Shown in pieces: positions 1-11,406 of a DNA stretch of 64,000 bases. The stretch is taken from the NCBI GenBank assembly GCA_003439945.1, contig QVRM01002223.1:62001-126000 (forward strand), read 5' to 3'. This stretch comes from Dermanyssus gallinae. Its lineage: Eukaryota > Arthropoda > Arachnida > Mesostigmata > Dermanyssidae. The notes under the pieces are model-generated. The model made no database searches. It had not been told where the DNA came from and worked only from the letters and a program-made list of their open reading frames with translations. The first letter of the stretch is position 1. Each line of letters starts with the position of its first letter. The position numbers were made by a program, and so were the translations under genes.

Positions 1-287
1 CGCTTGGTTGGCGGGACCACAGTAAACGTAATGAAACGGTAGTTACTAAACAACTCCTTGCCAACCTGCACTGTTCAGTTCTGGAGTAGAAAAATGCTGG
101 TCTCATCGGCCTAAGGTGTGACCGGAATGCTAACACTTGAAACATATGGGCAGGCGGACCCACGTGTGGCAGCGCCGATCTCCTATGAGAATTGCGCGAC
201 GGCCCTGAAGGAGAAGGGAGACAAGATGACCGAAGCCGCGAAAGTACAGAGGATACTTTTTTGTTGCGCAGTTATGTTGCGTTTAAG
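1..287. other. No recognised gene
   Basis: A 60-codon frame runs through 118-300 on the plus strand but resembles no family I know and reads into the GATT repeat. Nothing else is supported here. It is the flank on the 3' side of the minus-strand LINE that follows. Confidence 0.5.
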
Positions 288-311
288 TTTGATTGATTGA
301 TTGATTGATTT
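288..311 (-). repeat. (GATT)n tail of LINE A
   Basis: About five GATT units (AATC read on the minus strand) lie downstream of the LINE ORF2 stop. Many non-LTR elements end in a short simple repeat instead of poly(A), so this is read as the 3' terminus of the minus-strand element. No target-site duplication was found. Confidence 0.6.
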
Positions 312-429
312 ATTGCTCGCTTGGCATGTATACCTAAATACACATGTCACCCTTTTATATCAAGGGCGCTTAGAGCGGCAGCATCCATATAATCCATGTC
401 TATTTCAATACCTACTGAGTATTTGCTTT

Positions 430-1196
430 TCATTGTGACAACCCTTTCTTTGTAATATCGACCAGGTCATTTCTAACATTTGTTCCTAGAGCTAGGGCCT
501 CCGACAGCTCTATATCTCTGCTCCCCCCTAAGGCTATACATTCTTTAATAATATGTTCGATTGACTCATTCTCTAACCCACATGCTTGACATTCTATACT
601 TTGCCCCTCCTTATATTTAGCTCTATGTATCCTTGTATCCAACATTCCTGCCCTGGCATCTGCCAATAGCCCACTCACTCTTGAATTATCGTATACCCAT
701 TCTACCCCGCCCCTTTCCCGCTTTGCCTTTCCATACATAGTTGCCAAACTTGATTTGGGGCCCACCGCCAATTTCCATTTGTCTGTATATGATTTGTTTA
801 CCTTCAATTATACCATTTTCTCTGATACCCTCGCTCTTGCCCATTGCTGACAATTGTACTCAATCTCCCTAGCTGCAAACTCTACTCTGCGGTCCCACTT
901 CGTTTTAATCCTAAGTGCCGTCTTTACCAGCTGCATCTGTTTAACCCATCTTTTTTTGTAACATTTTCAATTCTACCTACTAAATCTAAGCTTACTATGT
1001 ACTTCCCTTTGTATAAATGTTGACATTCCCCTTTCCCCCTTAAGAAATTCCCCGGCGCAATTAAAACGGCAACCCATGCAAATCTTATCACCTTTCTTTG
1101 TATTGTTTCTAACTTCTTTCTCAACCCTGCGCTGTGGACCAGAGAGGCATTAGCAAAGGTCAATCCTGGCACATACATGGCCTTCCATATATTCAT
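430..1196 (-). pseudogene. LINE A ORF2 C-terminus (post-RT region, CxxC-H-C motif)
   Basis: Two frames, 924-1196 and 430-807. The first carries a VPGLTFANA segment followed by a basic stretch, typical of the region after the RT in tick-type LINEs. The second ends with a putative nucleic-acid-binding finger: CQAC, then HIIKEC about 12 residues later. The stop near 430 is probably the original ORF2 end because the 3' UTR and GATT tail follow at once. Frames are broken between the two parts. Confidence 0.65.
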
Positions 1197-1348
1197 TGTT
1201 ACTATATATTTATTAAACCCCCAGAGGCCCTTACACCTTACTGCATTTCTTCCTCTTTCAGCCTTCTTCCTCCTTCTTATCTCTTCTTCCTCTAAACAAT
1301 CATCCTCCTCCTGTAGTCTTTGTCACCCCAAGATACTTGTACTGACTT

Positions 1349-2402
1349 TTATAATCCAATTATTTTCCCTGAACTACAAGCTTCTTTGCCCCCCCTTGTC
1401 CCATTAAATACTAAAACTGCGCTCTTTTTCTCATTAAACGCCATGCTCAGTTCCTCCACTGCTCTCCCACATGCATTCAACATTTGTTGAACTTCGGTAG
1501 TACCCCGCCCTAACACTACCATATCGTCAGCAAAAAGCAGCACGGGTGTCTTGATAAATACACCCTTTTCCCCTATCTGCCATCCCAAACCCGTTCTATT
1601 AATCTTCGCGCTATTCTCTCTATATACATAAAAAAAATCACCGATGACAACGGGCAGCCTTGACTGACCCCCTTAGCAACTATAAACTCTTTAGATTGTC
1701 CGGCTGCTATTATTATTCTTACCGTGTTATTCCTATAAATTTCTTCTAGTAACTCCACCCAGCTTCTCTGCAAACCGTCCTCTAACATGATTCAATACAA
1801 CTTTGTTCTGTCCACCATATAACATGCGTTTTTAAGATCTAAAAATCCTGCTACACACCCTTGTCCCTGCAATCTCGATGTTTCCACAACCTGACTTAAT
1901 AAAAAAAGATGATCATCTAGCCTATACCCTTTCCTAAATCCGCACTGTCATTCTCCTATTTTCTCATTTGTCTCCAGAATACTCTGCACTCTACTCTTAA
2001 ACACCTGCATAAATATTCGATACGGTATAGGTGTAATTGTGATTGGTCGCCTATTTTTTAAAGTGTTATTATCTACCCCGTCCTTAGGAAGAAGAGAAAC
2101 TCTTCCCTTGCGCCAACCCTCTGGGATTCTGCCCACTCTAAATATATTATTAAATTGCTTCGATAATACACGTACTCTTTTCCTAGCGCCTGGATAATTC
2201 CTACCGAAATACCGTCAAGACCACACGCCGTTTTTGGATTCATTTTCTTTACCACGCCTTCGATCTCATCTGTTGTGCTTGTAATCTCCGTGCTAGTTTT
2301 TGTTCTTTCTACACTGTTCACGCCAGTCGTGAAAAGTAGTGCTTGTAACGCGGCGTCCATTTCATCTGTTGTGTATGTTCTATCCTGGACGTTATTTGCC
2401 AT
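1349..2402 (-). pseudogene. LINE A reverse transcriptase domain
   Basis: RNA-directed DNA polymerase pieces occur in correct order on the minus strand. At 1948-2136 there is a LLPKDG...RPIT finger/palm segment. Between 1800 and 1950 a frame reads FRKGY and a FLDLKNA box, where one catalytic aspartate sits. At 1573-1788 is the KGVSQGCPLS box, and at 1349-1588 the catalytic FADDMVVLG box, both aspartates kept. Four frames and several stops separate them, so no active enzyme can be made. 2073-2402 carries the linker with a KKMNPKTACGLDGIS motif common just upstream of LINE RTs. Confidence 0.85.
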
Positions 2403-2685
2403 TCTTGCATTTTCCTGTCTGACATAGTCTCAAAACCGCTTTGCTCGCTGGCCCTTGGGGGCCCCCAAAATCCTGTTAAATTCCCTCTCGTCTGTGTTTT
2501 TATTTGCATTTTGTATTAACATTTGAGCTTTGTTCTTAGCTTCCTTGTAAATTCCCCAATACTCTTCTGCCTTGTCTGCGTCCTTTCCCATTACTTTTCT
2601 ATGCTCCTTACTCTGTATTTTGCGCTACATGATTGCCTTATTCCACCACCCTTGTTCACCTTCCTTTTTAATTCTCTTCCCTATC

Positions 2686-3456
2686 TTACAGGAAATTATC
2701 ATATGCGTCTTTAATATTCCTATGCATCTCGTCTACTAACCTTTCTCCATTTGCCATTAAGAGCTGTTTTATGTATTCTACTTTCTGCGCCCATTTGTGT
2801 TTATCCAGATATTTCTTTTGTACAACTACGCGCCCCGGCTTCTTCTTCCTTCCGCTCACTTCTACCCAATTATGATCACTTCCAACATTGTATGTTTTCT
2901 CTTCATCTATCCTGATTTTCTCTACCCACTTAGCTATTTTTCCCTTCGTCAGTACATAATCTACGCATGACTTTTTATCCCCCTGCGTGTATGTATATCT
3001 CCCTTCCACACGCGGGTCCAAATTTAAAATTTGGGTCTCACTGGGCTCTGCCAGTTGTATCAGTCTTCTGCCCGCTCTGTCTTCTCGTCCATCCAGCTGT
3101 TCGATATGCGCATGCCAATCTCCCAGACATATTACCCCTCCCTTATCCTGATATTTCTCAATTACTCTATGTACTCTTTTAAATAGCTGTTTATCCTCTT
3201 CTTCCGTGTTGCTTGGCGCTCTGTATATCCCCATAACTGCCCATTTTGTCCCTTTCAGGTGTATTTCTATAACTACCAGATCCTTCATTTTAGCAATCTC
3301 AACTTCCTTGCACGAAATAGCATCTCTGGTTCTTATCCCAACACCGCCAAATCTGTATTCCCCATTGTCCGTATTCCGATTGGTACCATACCAATTGTAT
3401 CCCTTTAAACCCGGCGACACTTCCATCCCACACAAATGCGTTTCCGTTACTATCAT
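2686..3456 (-). pseudogene. LINE A AP-like (EEP) endonuclease domain
   Basis: A 256-codon frame shows the exonuclease-endonuclease-phosphatase fold used by LINEs to nick target DNA. Visible signatures in order: TETHL (catalytic Glu) at the N-terminus, GIYRAP, CLGDWHAHI in the GDFN position, YTYTQG, CVDYVLT and GSDHNWV (catalytic Asp-His). The Asn of the GDFN box is replaced by His (GDWH), which should impair catalysis. The first beta strand with its Gln/Asn motif is not in this frame, so the start is inside the original ORF2. Confidence in the family is high; it is a fossil. Confidence 0.85.
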
Positions 3457-3621
3457 GATATCGACAAATCTTTTTTTTGTAACTTATATAGTTCTTCCCA
3501 CTTTCCTTTTCGCCACCCTCCTCTCATGTTTAACATATCAACCCGTTCAAAAGAAACATTGCTCCTACGCTTTCCTTTTGCTCTGCTTCCTCTTTTGGAT
3601 CGTTATCGCCTCCTCTGTAAG

Positions 3622-4764
3622 CTACTGATGGCCAACCGTCTGATGACCTCCAATGCCCCCTTGATCTCCACTGCTCCAATGTGTTCCCCCTCCCTCGGGA
3701 AGTAGCTCCCGTTGTCTTAATTCCTTCTGTACCTGTTGTTTCACTCTTCCCTGTATCCATGTTGTCCCCTTCTCTCTTTTTTTATCCCTGAATCTGTTGT
3801 CCCATCCTGCGTGTCTGTGACTGTACCCTACCGTTCCCCTCTCGTTTAAATGCCCATACCGCGTGCCTGAAAAGTTTGCGCTGCCCCGATTTTGTTGATT
3901 CCACGTCTGCGTCCCCCTACCGTGTTCCGTTTCCGTATGTCCTACTTGCGCATTGATTACTTTAATTATTATAGGCCTAACATTGTGCCAATCGCACGCC
4001 CTCTTGCCAATTGGCCGTGCCGCTAGTACAGCACCTACCTCCCCGTAGTGCACTCCATCAGAGGCCATGGCCCTTGGATTGTCTAGAATGTGTCAAGAGA
4101 CAAGTATTCGTAATTTGCTGCCCTGACCAACTGCATTATCTTTCTATTCACTGCCCGTGCACGTACCCCGATAGTCCCGTCCTTCATTAGCATCCACCAC
4201 CATTGGAAGCGAACACACTGTCAACACTACGTTTTGCCGTTTGCAAAATTCGATTAGGTCTTGTACTTGCGTGCTAATCGCATTCACAGCACTTGCCATA
4301 TCCCGGACCTGAAAAATATCTACCAGTCCCCCATGAAACACCAGCCTATGTTCTACATTATTGTACATTTTAATAGCTTGCTTAGTTGCTGCCACAATAT
4401 CCCTTACTCCCCGGCTCCTCAAAGAGATAAAATAGACCCCCCTCCTGTATGTAGCCACCCGATTAACCTGTTCCTCTATTCTGCATACGTTGGAATCTCC
4501 AGCAATTATCGCCCGTTTTCCCATTGGTCTAATAGTCACCGCCTTCCCTGTTCGATCGGTTGAACTTATCATATATGTCTGCTCTTGTTGTTGTTGTAGC
4601 GTTTGATGTTGCTGCTCCTGTTTCTCGACCGCTCGCACATTTTCTTCTTCCTTTCGCTGACTAGCCTCCTCCTCTCTCTTCTCCACTCGCATCCTCTCAT
4701 CCCCTCTGGCGATCTCGTTTCTGTTCTTCTGTTGTTGTCGTCTCCCGCATGATTTTGCCTTCAT
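3622..4764 (-). pseudogene. LINE A ORF1 part: SGNH/GDSL-hydrolase-like domain
   Basis: The 206-codon frame at 4144-4764 starts with a Gln/Glu-rich helical segment. AIIAGDSNVCR (block I, nucleophile Ser) and a VFHGGLVDIF segment in the block III position follow. The same frame resumes after two stops and, at about 4040-4068, reads MASDGVHYGE, matching the block V Asp-x-x-His. Ser, Asp and His are therefore visible, while the usual GxND of block III is altered. CR1/L2-type LINEs are known to carry an esterase-like ORF1 domain. After block V the sequence becomes Gly/Arg/Gln-rich, as expected for a nucleic-acid-binding tail. Stops at 4144-4146 and about 60 bases downstream inactivate it. Confidence 0.7.
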
Positions 4765-4826
4765 CGCACCGTCCTCTTCGTCATGTATTTATTCTTTCTC
4801 TTCGCCACCGTGGCTCAAGTCTAACA

Positions 4827-5437
4827 CTACTGTCTCTTTTTTAACGGCGCGCCTCTCGTCTTCATTCTTTTTTCCCGGATCCATTTTTCGATTTCTTTAA
4901 CATTTGCCGCTACTGTTGACGTTGTCTCCTCAACAGCAGCCAGCCTTTCTCTCAGTTCAACCACTATTTGATTGCTGTCGCCAATATGCCGTTGCTTTTC
5001 ATTTGCGTTCACATTTTGCTTTATTTCTTCGATCATTACAGCCAGTTCTTGCTGTAAGTACCACTGCGCGCTTCTCCTTCTCCTCAACTTGAGCCTCTCT
5101 CTCTTCGATTCTTTTTAGCCTCTGATGGACATCTGTTATAATGCTTTGCCAGCGATCCTGCATAGCTTGTGCTATATCGCACCATGTCTTAGCGCTGCTC
5201 TTCGCCAGCTCCATCTCCGCTGTCAGTCACGGTTTCAGTTTCACAGGCGGCGCAGCCTGTATATGGAGGACTGCGCTCAGTAACCTTTATCTTCTCTAAT
5301 ACTCCTCCACAATTGCATGCTGACAATGAACTGGCCGGCACGTATCTTAACGTGCCACTGCGTGTTTGGCCTGGGAGATTCATAGTTGTATCCATTGGGT
5401 TCGTTGACCATCTCACTTGGCGATGATCCAGCATCAC
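4827..5437 (-). pseudogene. LINE A ORF1 N-terminus: Cys motif and coiled coil
   Basis: Three overlapping frames on the minus strand. At 5189-5437 there is CNCGG followed about 20 residues later by CAAC, a possible zinc-ribbon or PHD-like remnant. At 4999-5214 and 4827-5087 the frames are rich in Glu, Lys, Arg and Gln with heptad-like spacing, as expected for the trimerising coiled coil of LINE ORF1 proteins. The frame changes twice. It lies immediately 5' of the SGNH-type domain. Confidence 0.5.
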
Positions 5438-5480
5438 TTGCCACTCTCGACGGCTGCGTGGGTGATTTCGTTTTGCTTCG

Positions 5481-6109
5481 CCCTGCTGTAAGTGGACTTA
5501 ACTAAACTTTACTGCGGTCTAACTCCTTACCCCTTCGTCGCACGACCACACAATACACCAAAATGATCATCGAACTTCACGCATCACTACGGTATGCTAC
5601 TATCTGCGTTTTCTTTTTTGCATTCACACAAGCAAGCGTAACCACTCGGAGCTCCGTATACACACGTCCGTACTCCTTGGCGCCAAACACCGAAAGTATT
5701 TAGTTTTCTCTGGGTCCGGATGTTCCGTAGCACTGGCGACACATACAGCAACGGGGGCTTCAGGTCCCTCTGTTGTCTCAGAGGTAGCAGTGCTCCGCAG
5801 CACCGACAGCACGTGGCGCAGAACCTCCGAAAGCCACTTCCTCTCTAATACGCTAGTACAAATGATTTGCACTCCGCCTCGAGGGCCTGAGTTTTTTAGT
5901 TTTAATTTGGTGGCACTGCTTGCACACCTCGGCTGGTATGGCGGCCAAATTGCTAAGCTATGCTATCATGGCCCTGCGCGAGTCTTCCAGGGCGTCTCCT
6001 ACCACCACCATATCCTCGTTTGTTGCGAGTTTATCCTTCCGGAGCGCCAGGTAAATAGACCGCGCCTCTGTATGCGCCAGACCCAGGAGACTTATCTGCG
6101 AAACTTTCC
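5481..6109. other. No clear gene; possible retroelement remnant
   Basis: A minus-strand 82-codon frame (5624-5872) is rich in Glu, Thr and Ala and not recognised. The stretch lies between LINE A's 5' end and a family C fragment, so it may be old retroelement DNA, but I cannot support a call. Confidence 0.35.
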
Positions 6110-6420
6110 ATCTTAGTGTTCTGTGGCTTACACAGCTGCACCGCCTAAGTCAAGCACTTTGCCAGAATTTTGTTTCTTTTTTCAAGTGCTCTTCCGACAA
6201 CGTATCTGTGAGGCCCCTTCTTGCCGCTTCGTTAAGTATCATTACTGGGTTAGCGGTCGCATTCCACACTAGCAGTCTGTCCTCTTCGAAGAGGGTCAGG
6301 GTTATGTCATTGGGTCTTTTTGTACCGCGTCAAAACCAGGACTCGTCGTCCTGAAGGGTACCCAAGTGAAAGCTCGGAAGAGCGTGCAACCTGCACCCGG
6401 CGAGGAAACAGTTTGTAACC
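6110..6420 (-). pseudogene. Family C LINE fragment (REL-like C-terminal domain)
   Basis: Reverse-complement translation of about 6,240-6,320 gives KRPNDITLTLF followed by LLVWNAT. This matches the pattern K-R-P-D-G-x-T...L-V-W-D-A-T seen in the better preserved copies at 24.5 kb (PDGLTL, LVWDAT) and 42.3 kb. Both conserved aspartates are changed (PN for PD, WN for WD). The following residues are Glu/Lys-rich, as after this motif in the other copies. Short and damaged, so moderate confidence. Confidence 0.5.
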
Positions 6421-7184
6421 TCGCTTTGTCAGCGGCCTAGATTGTTCCGATAAACCGCTCCTCCGAACGCCGTTGTAAAAGTGCGAAGGAATTTGGTGAT
6501 CATGAGGGAAGATATACGGTCGTTAATAAATAGGAAGAATAAAAGCGGGCCCGGGAGAAGAAAGGTCAATCGGTCAACAGCAAGAATCGATACGGATGAC
6601 GTATTACTAGTAACACTTTTAACTCTGACTACTTAGCGCAGTGAAATTAAAGTAGTTTCGATAGAAATGGTTGTAACTAAATTACTTAAGTATATACATT
6701 TTTATTGTGATTATGGTATATTAAGTTTTTATTAGGACCAAGGTTAGCAAGGCCAAATCTTAAAACATACACATACAAACTTCCATTTAGATAGCGCATA
6801 GGTACCACGTTTGCAAAAAACGTACCACTTACCGAACGCTTCTGCACTCTGTCGAAGTAGTTTCTACTACAGCGAGTTCGCAGGTTTAATAAATTCGAGG
6901 GCACATTTTGCAGAATTGCTTACGGACGAGCCGTCTCTCAAGCGCTTGCGAGCATATATCTATACATACCTCATTTCATAAATTTGCCAATTTTCACATC
7001 GTCTATACATATACTGCCTCACCATTTCATTACGAGATTATCGGTATATAGAGGCGGTGGCAGCATAATGTGTGGCACTCCAATTTCACTGTCTAGCGTG
7101 ATTTATGGCTCCGATCAGCAACCTTGACCTTTTTCGAGACCTGTCGAGGACAGCTCTCTCCCGCTGTCTCCCTTCCAACACCAT

Positions 7185-7187
<3 letters not shown>

Positions 7188-7216
<29 letters not shown>
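7188..7216. repeat. (TC)n microsatellite
   Basis: Uninterrupted TC dinucleotides, about 14 units. Confidence 0.95.
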
Positions 7217-7221
<5 letters not shown>

Positions 7222-8256
7222 ACTGTTTTGCTGTCTTTATCTCTGTCCCTCATTGTATATTGTGAACGTACGTCGTCGTTGGAGCGCTCCGACGAACAAA
7301 TCTCTTTAGCTCTCGAGCGTCGCGCTGCGTAGCCAATCATCTCGCTCAGCCACGTCTGCCCTATTCCTCGGCCCCATCCCGTCCGTCCGTCCGTCCGACC
7401 GACCGTCGACCAATAGGTATGGTAGCTGCGCCAGCAGTGAAGCTTTTCGACAGTGTTTCGCCTAAAATCCTCCGTCGTGGCGTGATCAATGCGAAAGCCG
7501 ACAGCCCATCTAACTCTATTACTAACTCGCTAGGGGGTCTCGGATTTCGCGCATCTGACCACCCACCGGGCACCGGAAGGGTGGCGGTGCAAACCGTGAA
7601 GCAGGGGTGGCTTCTGCGGTAGCCTTCAGGTCAAATTAGTGTCCCTAATGTATGTGTGGGGGGCTCCTAGTGTCTACTCGGGTTGCATCATATGGAGTGC
7701 GCTATTATATCATCGTGCTCGCGCGCGCGAGCGCTTCGAAGTTGGCGGGCTTCTACACCTCCGCCTGCACCTCTGCCACAACTGGCTATGCATCAAGGTT
7801 GAGGACATGCGGCCGCCGTCGTTGAGTCTTTTCACGTTACGCTAGTGCTTTTTTTTCGGTAGGCTCGTTGTGTGTTTTGTCGGAGCGCTCCCACGCAACG
7901 GCAAAGGGGCGTGGTCTTTCGTCATTTTGCCAATATGCCCCCGTACTCTGTCTCTCTCTCTCTCGATTTTTCGATATAATGAGTTTTGCCTCTTAATCTT
8001 GTCTCTTACTTTTTCTCTCTATCTGGATCCGTTCTTCTCAATCGCTAAACTCATTTAGCATGAAATGTATGCATTGTAGGCACAGACTGGCTGGTGGCGT
8101 TGTCTCTGATATTTGATCGTCAGCCTGAGCTCAACTCGTCGAAAAATAAACAACAGCAACAGCAATATCGGCCAACGAACTGTGATGGTGACAGCAGCCA
8201 GTATCAATTGTGACTGTTACACAACCGCAATTTTCTTTCTTACCGGTATCTGCCTT

Positions 8257-8282
8257 TTATTATTATTATTATTATTATTATT
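8257..8282. repeat. (ATT)n microsatellite
   Basis: About eight TTA/ATT units. Confidence 0.95.
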
Positions 8283-9378
8283 TAGTTCGACTACAAACTG
8301 ACCGAAGATCGAAGCTCCACCTATAGAAGCGCCCTACTCTCTACACACTGCATGACATAGCAGTTGCCTTAAATGTTCTTTTTCGCCTTGGTGCCCTGCC
8401 ACTGCCACCATTTTATTTGCAGGTCGCGACTAAACGTTGCCGTTCCACTGCTGACAAGCTCCAATGTCTACATAGCAATTGACACGCGCTTGTAGCCGTG
8501 AATCGGTTTTGCTTTGACCTAACGTAGAATGAAATTCAACAGATTTTCTTACAAACACGCTGGTATGATTGGCTTATTGATAGGATGGGATTGGGACTCT
8601 CGCAATCGCAGATCTAGTGAAAATAAGATAAAAAAGCTTAACACAACCACTTTTGGTAATTTTGCTTTCGCCCCAAAATAAGACATTTTCGTCCCCTTGT
8701 TCCAAAGTAAACAATATATTTTTGGAAAAAATTGCATCGACTTTGCGTCGGACCTTTTCCTCCAATAACGGCTTACCGGCCACTTTTACGGCAACACTGC
8801 AGGACTGCAGCGACAGCTGCGAACCGACACTATCATTATAATCATTCGTGATATGATCAGGATTCATCAAACATTACCCTCATCATCATCATCATCATTG
8901 TCTTCGCCATCGCAGTCATTCCTCGTCGGTATCAGCCCTACAACTTAACTCTTAGTTAGCGAGAGAAAATGAGAGAGCGGACTTACACACTTTTAATTAA
9001 CTCGTTCCTGGTTGGTTAGCAGGTCGCTAACAGGAGGAATATGAATGCTAGCTGACCGATACTTCTGACTCATGGTCATGCTAGTGAACATGATCATAGC
9101 AGACGCCGTCGCCGCCGCCGCTTCCGCGGCATTACTTTGCACATAAGCAGGCAAAAAGGCACACGACACCCTATGAGGGGGACAGGGGCATAGATGCAAA
9201 AAGCCGTATACGGAAGGCGCCGGACGTCACATTTAGTACGGCACAAGAGGCATACCATATATATGGGCGGCTGTTGACGCCTGCCTGAATGTTTCACTCA
9301 CATTATTCTAGACAAGCCCGCCTCTCCTCCTCATCAAGCCCAATACCCATAACATCTATATGATAACAATAATAAAAT

Positions 9379-9412
9379 TATCATAACAAAAAAAGTTATT
9401 TTTGTTATGATA
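9379..9412. repeat. Perfect 14-bp inverted repeat (hairpin)
   Basis: Arms 9,379-9,392 and 9,399-9,412 are exact reverse complements separated by 6 bases. AT-rich. Function unknown; it may be the remnant of a small inverted-repeat element. Confidence 0.8.
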
Positions 9413-9629
9413 CGGTCATACGAACATGAAGAGCACACATGCATATGCACACGCGAGCAACTCATTGTAAGAGATAACCTCAAAGCTAGTAGCGGCTCTA
9501 TAGCCAATCATTTTGCGGAGAGAACATTGGTTTAGTTATTTCATACCAGCCGTAGTCGACACGTATAAACACGGCCACACCGACGAGAGTTAATGGATGG
9601 ACAGGCTCTTGAAGCCGTACGGTCTAACT

Positions 9630-9825
9630 CTTTAAAACATTATTTAAGCACGACCTTTGGAATTAAGTTGAGTGGCTCCCGCGATTTTTTTATCTCCCCT
9701 ATAGTCTCGAGAAATTGTTCTTTCTGTTTCTGCATTTGGCAAAACAGTCGCAAAGAGTTTCAAGGAGTTAGGTCCGGTGAATACGGTGAATTCACATAAA
9801 AGGGTTGGTATCAATATACATACTT
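9630..9825 (-). pseudogene. Mariner transposase C-terminal fragment (third catalytic Asp)
   Basis: The minus strand reads NSPYSPDLTP around the aspartate codon at 9,772-9,774, the mariner YSPDLAP box with the third residue of the DD34D triad. A segment resembling ...FLETIGEIKK...IPK follows, as in mariner C-termini. A stop follows the box and frames are broken. Strand and order agree with the N-terminal and central part at 11,797-12,640, so this is read as the other half of the same element, separated by a LINE. Confidence 0.65.
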
Positions 9826-9842
9826 CTGTAAGACAATCGTGA

Positions 9843-10463
9843 CTAATCACCAAATAGACGAGCGCTATTTGGATTGTCATGGGCCCATTTGGCCATACGC
9901 CAAGCAAACAGTCCGTTCACGAATTCACCGCGGGCCACGGCTTTTGAGGTGATTGATCGTTGACTCCTTAGGTTATTGGAACGTACATCAAAAAAGTGTC
10001 CTAACAAGTTACATTTTCGTAATTGATGTAGAACAGATAAGTTGCACTGCATGAAAAGTGAGTCAATACTTGGAACAACGTCATCTAACACGCTGTGGGG
10101 GCACCTGATTTGCAGGCGTCTTAGAAACATGTTTTGGACGTCATCCACCAACTTCCTATATTTGGACAGATAAGGCTCCCAGACAGGGGAGCAATATGTG
10201 AGTTTAGGAAGAACAAGATTTTTGTAAAGGCGAATGTACACATGTGGAGTCGTTAAAATAAAACAGCGGAATATAGTATTTATTGTGCGCAGAGATGTCT
10301 CCACAACCTTGGTAATGTGAAGGCTAAAGTTAAGATCAGGCGTAATATATATGCCTAAGTCCCGTGTATAAGAGAAGGTCGGTAAAATGCAGTTGTCAAT
10401 TTTGTAGTCAAAGTCAAGTGCACCATTTTTTAGTACAAGGCATTTAGAGGGTGAGAGAATCAT
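9843..10463 (-). pseudogene. LINE F copy 1 ORF2, post-RT C-terminal part
   Basis: The 206-codon frame begins at MILSPSKC, the thumb region that follows the YADD box. It contains YTRDLGIYI, RLYKNLVLPKLTYCSPVW and FLRRLQ, a set of motifs typical of CR1/Jockey-group LINEs after the RT. It ends in KAVARGEFVNGLFAWR. The frame is open over its whole length and joins the RT core frame with a single short break near 10,465-10,478. Confidence 0.8.
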
Positions 10464-10478
10464 GTTGTTTTCAGAACA

Positions 10479-11330
10479 CTATCGTGCAATTCCGTCGACA
10501 GCAGGCTGCAGAACAGCGTGGGATTCACTAGAGCAAATAGGATAATAAAGTTTTAAGTCATCAGCATATTCAAAATATTTGACCGCCGGTGGCAGGTACT
10601 TATTTATGTCCAATACAAAAATTGTGTATAGAAGGGGGGATAAACATCCCCCTTGAGGTACACCAGATACTGCAGGATATGATCGACTAAGTTTGTCACC
10701 AACCTTAACTCGAAAATGACGATCGCTTAAAAATGCCTTAACCCATTGCACTGTACATGCATGGATACCTTGATGTTCCAATTTGCGAAACAGAAGAGAG
10801 TGATCTACTCTGTCAAATGCGCTCTTAATGATCAAAGTAAACACAGTAAAACGGTTTTCGATCATTTATAAACATAGCCCAGTCCTGGGTCATTTCTAAA
10901 AACTGTGTACATGTAGAACGGTGGGTAGTAAAGCCATGTTTAGTAAAAATTTCTCAAAAATGCAGCATGGTATTGAGCATTGCGAAACTGGTCGGTAGTT
11001 TTCAGCATTCATTTTCGAGCCTTTCTTGTGGATAGGGGTGACAAGACTGAGTCTAAAAAGGTCGGGCACAGCGCCGTCACTATAAGATCTTTCAAATATG
11101 AGTTTAAGTGGTTCCGCCAAAAACAACGCAAATTGTTTGTAAAAAATTGGAGGAATGTTTTCAGGTGTAAGGCTAGTCTTCAATTTAAGCCCAGAGAGAA
11201 GTGAATAGATTGCAAACTCAGAGAAGGTAACCAAGGGATCGCGATGAGAAATGTTGCATGGGTTGTTTGCCGTTGAAAAACCTGGACCGGATGCACAGAA
11301 CTGGGTAGATAAATGTTCAGCGAGAATCAT
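10479..11330 (-). pseudogene. LINE F copy 1 reverse transcriptase core
   Basis: Frames 10,896-11,330 and 10,479-10,865. The first has LTPENIPPIFYK and LVTPIHKKGSK..NYRPVS, the RT finger motifs. The second has SAFDRVDHSLL (first catalytic Asp), SGVPQGGCLSPLL and FEYADDLKLYY with both Asp residues of the YADD box. Catalytic residues are all kept, but a frame change between the two pieces and a stop before the thumb disrupt the protein. Confidence 0.85.
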
Positions 11331-11406
11331 CAGCTTTATGTGAAACAGTATAAGCCACCGTAGGGCCTAGAATGATGGGAGGAAGAGATTCAGTTCCTTT
11401 AATTCG

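Larger units (their letters stand above)
288..5480 (-). mobile_element. LINE A: near full-length non-LTR retrotransposon, CR1/L2-like
   Basis: On the minus strand, 5' to 3', the parts follow the normal order of a two-ORF LINE: Cys-rich and coiled-coil ORF1, SGNH-type domain, AP-like endonuclease, reverse transcriptase, C-terminal Cys/His motif, short 3' UTR and a GATT tail. Frames change and stops occur many times, so it is dead. An esterase-like ORF1 domain is known from CR1/L2-group LINEs, which is the basis for the clade call; the proteins also resemble the LINE ORFs abundant in tick assemblies (recalled, not searched). The 5' limit near 5,480 is approximate, taken from where the Cys motif frame fades. 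Confidence 0.8.
6421..9629. other. Gene-poor stretch with simple repeats
   Basis: No protein family is recognised in any frame. It holds a (TC)n tract at 7,188-7,216, a second short (TC)n near 7,948-7,964, an (ATT)n at 8,257-8,282, a (CAT)n at 8,879-8,898 and an AT-rich hairpin at 9,379-9,412. The 7.3-7.8 kb portion is GC-richer with GTCC repeats but shows no splice-framed exon I can defend. Confidence 0.5.

Noticed and set aside
118..300. 60-codon plus-strand frame at the window start
   Set aside because: No recognised domain and it runs into the GATT tail of LINE A.
3206..3628. 140-codon plus-strand frame
   Set aside because: It is antisense to the LINE A endonuclease and has no motif of its own.
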